From: Actinomycetes bacterium | GTDB taxonomy: Bacteria > Actinomycetota > Actinomycetes > S36-B12 > GCA-2699445 | Length of the DNA: 10,440 bases | Direction of reading: 5' to 3' | NCBI GenBank assembly: GCA_022600255.1 | Contig: JAHZKU010000248.1 | Span: 1 to 10,440, forward strand | Shown: piece after piece, positions 6,821 to 10,440 of the stretch | How positions within the stretch are numbered: the stretch's first letter is position 1 | How the letters are laid out: the number at the start of each line of letters is the position of its first letter | The notes under the pieces: model-generated | What the model was told of the DNA's origin: nothing | Seen by the model: the letters and a program-made list of their open reading frames with translations, nothing else | The model's database searches: none | Made by a program: the position numbers and the translations under genes

Positions 6821-7111
6821 GTGATTACCCACGTTGTGATGTTCACGTTGGCCGACTCTGACGACGTTGCCGAGGCGGTGCAACGTTTGGAAGCGATGTC
6901 TGGTCAGATTCCCGGTCTGGCGCATATCACCGCTGGCGCCGATCAGAATCGCGGTCCTGCGGCCCATGATGTCGTTCTGGTCACGCGCCATGAGGACGCA
7001 GCCGCCCTGCAGGCTTACGCCGAGCACCCGGTACACCAAGAAGTCATTGCCTGGCTGAAACCGCGCTGGACGCAGCGGGCGGTAGTGGATACAGAAGATC
7101 TTGCCTTCTGA
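6821..7111 (+). CDS. Dabb (stress-responsive alpha/beta-barrel) domain protein
   Basis: 96 residues, the whole length of a single Dabb domain. Seen: the family N-terminus MITHVVMF with the conserved early His4, an amphipathic helix (DDVAEAVQRLEAM), the turn IPGLAHITAG, a central strand HDVVLVTRHED, and LQAYAEHPVHQEVIAWLKP, which matches the family pattern YxxHPxHxxv. These small cytosolic proteins form dimers with a ferredoxin-like barrel; most are of unknown role and some act as enzymes in specialised metabolism. No biosynthetic genes are nearby, so no reaction can be assigned. The start is GTG directly behind a TAGGCT -10 box, with no ribosome-binding site, fitting a leaderless transcript. 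It diverges from the lipoprotein gene and converges with pstB. Confidence 0.85.
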   Translation: MITHVVMFTLADSDDVAEAVQRLEAMSGQIPGLAHITAGADQNRGPAAHDVVLVTRHEDAAALQAYAEHPVHQEVIAWLKPRWTQRAVVDTEDLAF

Positions 7112-7124
7112 GAGCTAGCAAGTC

Positions 7125-7138
7125 GCCGAGGGCTCGGC
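7125..7138. terminator. Small hairpin after the Dabb gene, weak terminator candidate
   Basis: GCCGA-GGGC-TCGGC, a 5-bp GC-rich stem with a 4-nt loop 13 nt after the Dabb stop. No T run on either strand, so intrinsic termination is uncertain. The rest of 7112-7273, between convergent Dabb and pstB, shows only one copy of the direct repeat. Confidence 0.3.
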
Positions 7139-7139
7139 C

Positions 7140-7155
7140 AGGTTCGCCAACTCTG
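7140..7155 (+). repeat. Direct repeat copy 2 flanking the Dabb gene
   Basis: AGGTTCGCCAACTCTG; differs from 6648-6663 by one base (C for T). The two copies lie 492 nt apart in the same orientation. Confidence 0.5.
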
Positions 7156-7273
7156 CGGTCACGCATGATCCACTTGCCTATCCTCACGCGGCTTCGGTTG
7201 CCTGCTATTGGCTTTCAGCAGCATTTTCTGGCGATGTTGGTGCTCGCTCTCCATCTGGCGAAGCGCAGGTCAC

Positions 7274-8050
7274 CTAACCGAAGCGACCCGAGATGTAATC
7301 CTCAGTTGCGGGCTCGTCAGGGTTGGAGAAGATCTTTTGGGTTGGGCCCATCTCGATCAACTGGCCAGGTTGCCCAACCCCAGCGATGTTGAAGAAGGCG
7401 GTTGTGTCGCTGACCCGGCTGGCTTGCTGCATGTTGTGCGTCACGATCACAACCGTGTACTCGGTCTTGAGTTCAGTAATCAGATCCTCGATGGCCAACG
7501 TTGAGATGGGGTCGAGCGCGGAACAAGGCTCGTCCATCAAGATCACATCGGGGCTGACGGCAATCGCGCGGGCGATACACAAACGTTGCTGTTGCCCCCC
7601 GGACAGGCCAGCGCCGGGTCGATCCAGTCGGTCCTTGACCTCCTCCCAGAGGTTCGCGCTGCGCAAGGCCCGCTCGGCGACCTCAGCCAAAGTGGACTTG
7701 TTGCGCTCGCCGTTCAGCTTCAACCCGGCAACCACGTTGTCGAAAATCGACATCGTCGGAAACGGGTTTGGCCGCTGGAATACCATGCCAACATCGCGGC
7801 GCACGGCAACGGGGTCCACCCCCGCAGCCAGGGTGTTCTCGCCGTTCATCATGAGCTGGCCCTCGACCCGACCGCCGGGGATCGTCTCAATCATGCGATT
7901 CATGGTCCGTAAGAATGTCGTTTTTCCGCAGCCGGACGGACCGATGAACGCTGTCACGGCGTTTGGTTCGATTTCCATGTTGATGTCTTCCACCGCCAGA
8001 AAGCTGGAGTAGTAGACGTTGACGTCGATTGCTTCAATGTTCTTGGCCAT
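7274..8050 (-). CDS. pstB: Phosphate ABC transporter ATP-binding protein
   Basis: ATPase that powers phosphate import through PstC-PstA at the cytoplasmic face. 258 residues, standard for PstB. Seen: Walker A GPSGCGKT (37-44), Q-loop VFQRPNPFP (Gln92), the typical PstB turn DPVAVRRDVGMVFQ, ABC signature LSGGQQQR (149-156), Walker B ILMDEP with Glu174, the CSALDP D-loop (176-181) and switch His205 (VTHNM). The family start xxxEAIDVNVYYSSFLAVEDI is intact. ATG 8048-8050 lies 6 nt after pstA, so the two are co-translated; the ribosome-binding site is weak (AAGTGAGA). It is the last pst gene here, and no phoU follows before the convergent Dabb gene. Confidence 0.98.
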   Translation of the reverse strand: MAKNIEAIDVNVYYSSFLAVEDINMEIEPNAVTAFIGPSGCGKTTFLRTMNRMIETIPGGRVEGQLMMNGENTLAAGVDPVAVRRDVGMVFQRPNPFPTMSIFDNVVAGLKLNGERNKSTLAEVAERALRSANLWEEVKDRLDRPGAGLSGGQQQRLCIARAIAVSPDVILMDEPCSALDPISTLAIEDLITELKTEYTVVIVTHNMQQASRVSDTTAFFNIAGVGQPGQLIEMGPTQKIFSNPDEPATEDYISGRFG

Positions 8051-8056
8051 GCTGTC

Positions 8057-8968
8057 TCACTTCTTCGTGCCGGAGTAACGGCTGATCAGGCGGGCCCCTA
8101 AGTTAAGGGCCATAACGATGAGGATCAGGGTCAGTGCTGCGGCCCAGGCGCGATCTTGCCCCGGCGGCAGGGGATTGCCGCGTTCCACGTTGATCATCAG
8201 CGGTAGCGCGGCCTGCTCCCCACTGAATGGGTTCGCGTTGAAAGACGACGTGTACCCAACCAGGATCAACAGCGGGGCAGTTTCGCCCATAATGCGTGCG
8301 ATGCCCAGCATGATCGCGGTGATGATGCCACTGATTGAGGTCGGGATCACCACCTTGAGGATTGTCAGGTATCTAGGCACTCCCAAGGCGTAGGAAGCCT
8401 CCCGCAGTTCATTTGGCACGATGCGCAGCATCTCCTCAGTGCCACGCACGACCACTGGGATCATCAGCAGGGTTAGTGCCAAGGAAACCGCAAACCCCAT
8501 CCGATTGGCGCCCAAAGTGGTAATCAACAGGGCGTAGATGAACAGCCCTGAAACGATTGAGGGAATACCGGTCAGGATGTCGACCATGAAGGAAAGCGGC
8601 TTGACGAGCTTCTTCTCCTTGTATTCCACCAAGTAGATGCCGCCGAGGACCCCAATCGGGATCGAGATCAGGGCGGCGATGCCGACCTGGATCAAACTTC
8701 CTTGAATGGCGGCCGCGGCCCCGCCGCCGTAGTCGCGGGGGCCGATGTTGCGCTGTGATTGGGTCCACCACTCCACACTCAGGACAAGATCGATGCCCCG
8801 GGTAACGACGGTGAACAAGACCCATGCGAGCGGAATCAGGGCCAACACACAGGCGGCCAGAATCAGCCAACGAGCAATCTGGTCCACGATTAGGCGGCGT
8901 CGGGAGATGGGCTTGAGCGTGTGCTGCACGCGGGTGGGCGGCCGCGGAGTTGCTGTCTTGATACTCAT
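8057..8968 (-). CDS. pstA: Phosphate ABC transporter permease PstA
   Basis: Inner-membrane channel subunit that pairs with PstC. 303 residues. Seen: a basic cytosolic N-terminus (about 1-28), a first membrane helix (about 33-55), then a cluster of about five helices. DILTGIPSIVSGLF (130-143) is typical of PstA/PstC, and the coupling loop ELREASYALGVPRYLTILKVVIPTSISGI (about 188-215) contains the EAA-type motif that docks on PstB. IMGETAPLLIL (226-236) is the PstA signature region. Its ATG overlaps the pstC stop as ATGA, with GGAG 8 nt upstream inside pstC, so translation is coupled. Confidence 0.97.
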   Translation of the reverse strand: MSIKTATPRPPTRVQHTLKPISRRRLIVDQIARWLILAACVLALIPLAWVLFTVVTRGIDLVLSVEWWTQSQRNIGPRDYGGGAAAAIQGSLIQVGIAALISIPIGVLGGIYLVEYKEKKLVKPLSFMVDILTGIPSIVSGLFIYALLITTLGANRMGFAVSLALTLLMIPVVVRGTEEMLRIVPNELREASYALGVPRYLTILKVVIPTSISGIITAIMLGIARIMGETAPLLILVGYTSSFNANPFSGEQAALPLMINVERGNPLPPGQDRAWAAALTLILIVMALNLGARLISRYSGTKK

Positions 8969-9942
8969 TCTGAGTACTCCTTCCGCCGGTTAATGACCCA
9001 TCGGGCAATGGCGTTCACGACAAACGTGAGGATGAACAACACCAGACCCGCGGCGATGTAGGCCCCGGTCTTCTCCGGGGAATCGAACTCCGCGGCGTTG
9101 TTGGCAATCTTGGAGGCGAACGTCTCACCACCGGCGAAGAGCGACGGGTTGAAGTCGGCGTTGGGGGCCGGCTTGGACAGGATGATCATCACGGCGATGG
9201 TTTCGCCCAACGCGCGACCCAAGCCCAACATCGATGCCGAGATGATGCCCGGCTTACCGAACGGGAGAACCACCATCTTGATGGCCTCCCACTTGGTTGC
9301 CCCTAGGGCCAGTGCGGCTTCCTTGTTCAGGAGTGGAGTCTGGTCCACAACCTCTCGGCTAATGGCGGTGATGATCGGCAAGATCATGATTGCCAACACC
9401 ACCCCAGCGGTGAACACCGTGCCGGGGGACTTGATGCCATCGCCAAACAGCGGGAACCAGCCCAGGGTGCTGTTCAGGAATGTGGCCACAGGCTGGATAA
9501 CGGGGGCCAGCACGATGATGCCCCAAAGGCCGAAGATGATCGACGGGACGGCCGCCAAGAGGTCCACAACGTAGGCGACCGGTTTGGCAAGTTTGAGGGG
9601 CGCGTATTGCGTGATGTAGAGCGCAATACCGATAGCGACCGGGACCGCTAGGGCCATCGCGAAGACCGAGCTCAGGACCGTGGTGTAGAGCAGGTCAAGA
9701 ATCCCGAATCGTAGGTCGTCAGTGTCGCTGACATCCCACTCACGCGAAAACAGGAAAGAGACCTGGTCGGCCATCACCGATGGAATGGCCTGCCACAACA
9801 GGAATACGCCCACCAACACCACGGTGACGATGATGGCGATCCCGGCGGAGCTGGTGAGGAACGCAACGGCGCGGTCACCACCGCGCCCTGTTGAGCGTGA
9901 CTTCTGGCTGGGCTTGGTATCTGGTGGATAGAACGCAGTCAT
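8965..9942 (-). CDS. pstC: Phosphate ABC transporter permease PstC
   Basis: Inner-membrane channel subunit for phosphate uptake, partner of PstA. 325 residues from ATG 9940-9942. Seen: a Ser/Lys/Arg-rich cytosolic N-terminus (1-25), first helix about 32-52, an outside loop with FLFSREWD (63-70), the helix cluster with VVDLLAAVPSIIFGLWG (125-141), the coupling loop EAALALGATKWEAIKMVVLP (208-227), and LGRALGETIAVMI (241-253), the PstC signature. The upstream in-frame TTG (9955-9957) is rejected as the start because TTGGAGGG itself forms the ribosome-binding site, 7 nt before the ATG. It is separated from pstS by 262 nt that hold a strong hairpin and a Pho-box-like array. Confidence 0.97.
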   Translation of the reverse strand: MTAFYPPDTKPSQKSRSTGRGGDRAVAFLTSSAGIAIIVTVVLVGVFLLWQAIPSVMADQVSFLFSREWDVSDTDDLRFGILDLLYTTVLSSVFAMALAVPVAIGIALYITQYAPLKLAKPVAYVVDLLAAVPSIIFGLWGIIVLAPVIQPVATFLNSTLGWFPLFGDGIKSPGTVFTAGVVLAIMILPIITAISREVVDQTPLLNKEAALALGATKWEAIKMVVLPFGKPGIISASMLGLGRALGETIAVMIILSKPAPNADFNPSLFAGGETFASKIANNAAEFDSPEKTGAYIAAGLVLFILTFVVNAIARWVINRRKEYSE

Positions 9943-10002
9943 GAATTCACCCTCCAATCTGTGGTGTCGAACCGTTGTGAAGTATCTGTGTGCTAGGCCC
10001 CG

Positions 10003-10029
10003 GTTTCAGTATTGGCCGGAGACTGAATC
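10003..10029. repeat. Imperfect inverted repeat in the pstC upstream region
   Basis: GTTTCAGT (10003-10010) and ACTGAATC (10022-10029) are inverted copies with one mismatch and an 11-nt spacer. On the minus strand this lies about 60-85 nt before the pstC start, where a promoter or operator could sit. Confidence 0.35.
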
Positions 10030-10062
10030 GCAGTTGGCGACGCGAGGATTTCGTCTTGGACC

Positions 10063-10095
10063 GTTGGCCGAGCGTTAACCTACTGTTCACGTGAA
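10063..10095 (+). promoter_or_regulatory. Pho-box-like array: three consecutive 11-nt units
   Basis: Units begin GTTGGCC (10063), GTTAACC (10074) and GTTCACG (10085), exactly 11 nt apart. The second and third resemble the GTTCACC core of the 11-nt direct-repeat units bound by PhoP in Streptomyces and related regulators in other actinomycetes. The last unit also contains the perfect palindrome TTCACGTGAA (10086-10095). The array is about 120-150 nt upstream of pstC and is written on the strand opposite to the pst genes. The regulator is inferred. Confidence 0.5.
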
Positions 10096-10142
10096 ACCGA
10101 TTGGGCCGGGTTGGTCGCTCGCCCGGGGAAAGAACTGCCGGA

Positions 10143-10194
10143 AAGACCGGTGGGCCGCCAAGAAGATGACCTTCTCAGGCGGCCCACCGGTCTT
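10143..10194 (-). terminator. Strong hairpin between pstS and pstC (terminator or attenuator / 3' stabiliser)
   Basis: Perfect 17-bp inverted repeat: AAGACCGGTGGGCCGCC (10143-10159) against GGCGGCCCACCGGTCTT (10178-10194). The loop holds a nested 5-bp stem, AGAAG (10161-10165) with CTTCT (10171-10175). It starts 10 nt after the pstS stop. In the pst direction it is followed only by a short T tract (CTTTCC), as is common in GC-rich actinomycetes. Confidence 0.85.
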
Positions 10195-10204
10195 ATCGGC
10201 TCAG

Positions 10205-10440
10205 TTAGGAGATAGCCGCGACAGCGGTCTCTACCTTGTCCTCGACTGAGGTCGGCAGCGGGGCGTAACCGATGTCGACGAGGATTCCCTGACCAGCGGT
10301 GCTAGCGGTGTATCCCAAGAAGGACTTCACCAAGGCCGAGACGTCTGAGGATTGACCAGCAGAACAAACGATCTCGTAGGTCACGAGCACGATGGGGTAG
10401 GCGCCAGGCTCGCTCGTGGCGTAGTCAAGTTCCAGCTCCA
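10205..10440 (-). CDS. pstS: Phosphate-binding protein PstS, C-terminal part (5' end outside window)
   Basis: Extracytoplasmic phosphate receptor that feeds PstC-PstA. Only the last 78 complete codons are visible; the frame is open through base 10440. Seen: LELDYATSEPGAYPIVLVT followed by YEIVC, then SALVKSFLGYTAS, GQGILVDIGYAPLP and a closing VEDKVETAVAAIS, all typical of the C-terminal lobe of actinobacterial PstS. The apparent inner start at 10390 is a GTG codon within the protein, not a gene start. The lipoprotein signal and phosphate-binding residues lie outside the window. It is first in the order pstS-pstC-pstA-pstB and ends 10 nt before a strong hairpin. Confidence 0.93.
   Translation of the reverse strand, partial: ELELDYATSEPGAYPIVLVTYEIVCSAGQSSDVSALVKSFLGYTASTAGQGILVDIGYAPLPTSVEDKVETAVAAIS

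Larger units (their letters stand above)
9943..10204. promoter_or_regulatory. pstS-pstC intergenic region
   Basis: 262 nt without a supported gene, unusually wide next to the ATGA overlap and 6-nt gap within pstCAB. From the pstS end it holds the strong hairpin, the Pho-box-like array, an imperfect inverted repeat (10003-10029) and the pstC ribosome-binding site GGAGGG. TAGCAC on the minus strand near 9990-9995 is a weak -10 candidate for a separate pstC promoter. Confidence 0.5.

Noticed and set aside
6593..7039. Minus-strand frame of 148 codons spanning the Dabb gene and upstream region
   Set aside because: Antisense to the Dabb gene, which has clear family residues; no ribosome-binding site and no recognisable domain.
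9943..9957. TTG start for pstC at 9955-9957
   Set aside because: That codon is part of the ribosome-binding site for ATG 9940-9942, which has ideal 7-nt spacing.
1..10440. A defence island, mobile element, CRISPR array or novel multi-gene system
   Set aside because: All sizeable genes belong to known housekeeping families (glycogen, copper export, lipoprotein, phosphate uptake); no transposase, integrase, nuclease, array or tRNA was found.

Overview
The window looks like an ordinary chromosomal stretch of a GC-rich actinomycete (Actinomycetota). The main signs are the divergent glgC / GT4-type glgM (Rv1212c-like) pair known from mycobacteria and relatives, an actinobacterial pst phosphate operon, an LppX/LprG-like lipoprotein, and GTG starts placed 6-7 nt behind a TAGGCT -10 box, as expected for leaderless mRNAs. 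No rRNA, tRNA, CRISPR, insertion sequence or phage gene was seen.

Left part (1-3295), glycogen/alpha-glucan precursor block. On the minus strand, glgM (679-1845) is followed after 9 nt by an SDR-fold gene that runs off the left edge (1-669). On the plus strand, glgC (2075-3295) diverges from glgM across about 230 bp. GlgC makes ADP-glucose. The GT4 enzyme uses it either to extend glucan or, as shown for mycobacterial GlgM, to make maltose-1-phosphate for the GlgE pathway. Both genes appear to start from back-to-back leaderless promoters.

Middle (3296-7273). A 188-nt leader holds a possible 18-codon reading frame whose stop touches a hairpin, and that hairpin ends just before the strong ribosome-binding site of a CopA-type Cu+ P-type ATPase (3484-5646). 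Convergent to copA is a lipoprotein gene (5701-6555). Divergent from the lipoprotein gene is a small Dabb-domain gene (6821-7111) with a leaderless start. A near-identical 16-nt direct repeat lies on either side of the Dabb gene.

Right part (7274-10440), high-affinity phosphate uptake on the minus strand in the order pstS (3' end only), pstC, pstA, pstB. pstC and pstA overlap by ATGA, and pstA and pstB are 6 nt apart. pstS is separated from pstC by 262 nt holding a very strong hairpin directly after the pstS stop and three consecutive 11-nt units resembling a Pho box. This suggests pstS is expressed above the permease genes and that pstCAB may have its own phosphate-responsive promoter.

I found no convincing new multi-gene system. 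The observations most worth a check are the copA leader (short frame plus hairpin), the pstS-pstC intergenic architecture, the repeated TAGGCT-N6/7-GTG start signal, and the SDR protein lacking the catalytic tyrosine.
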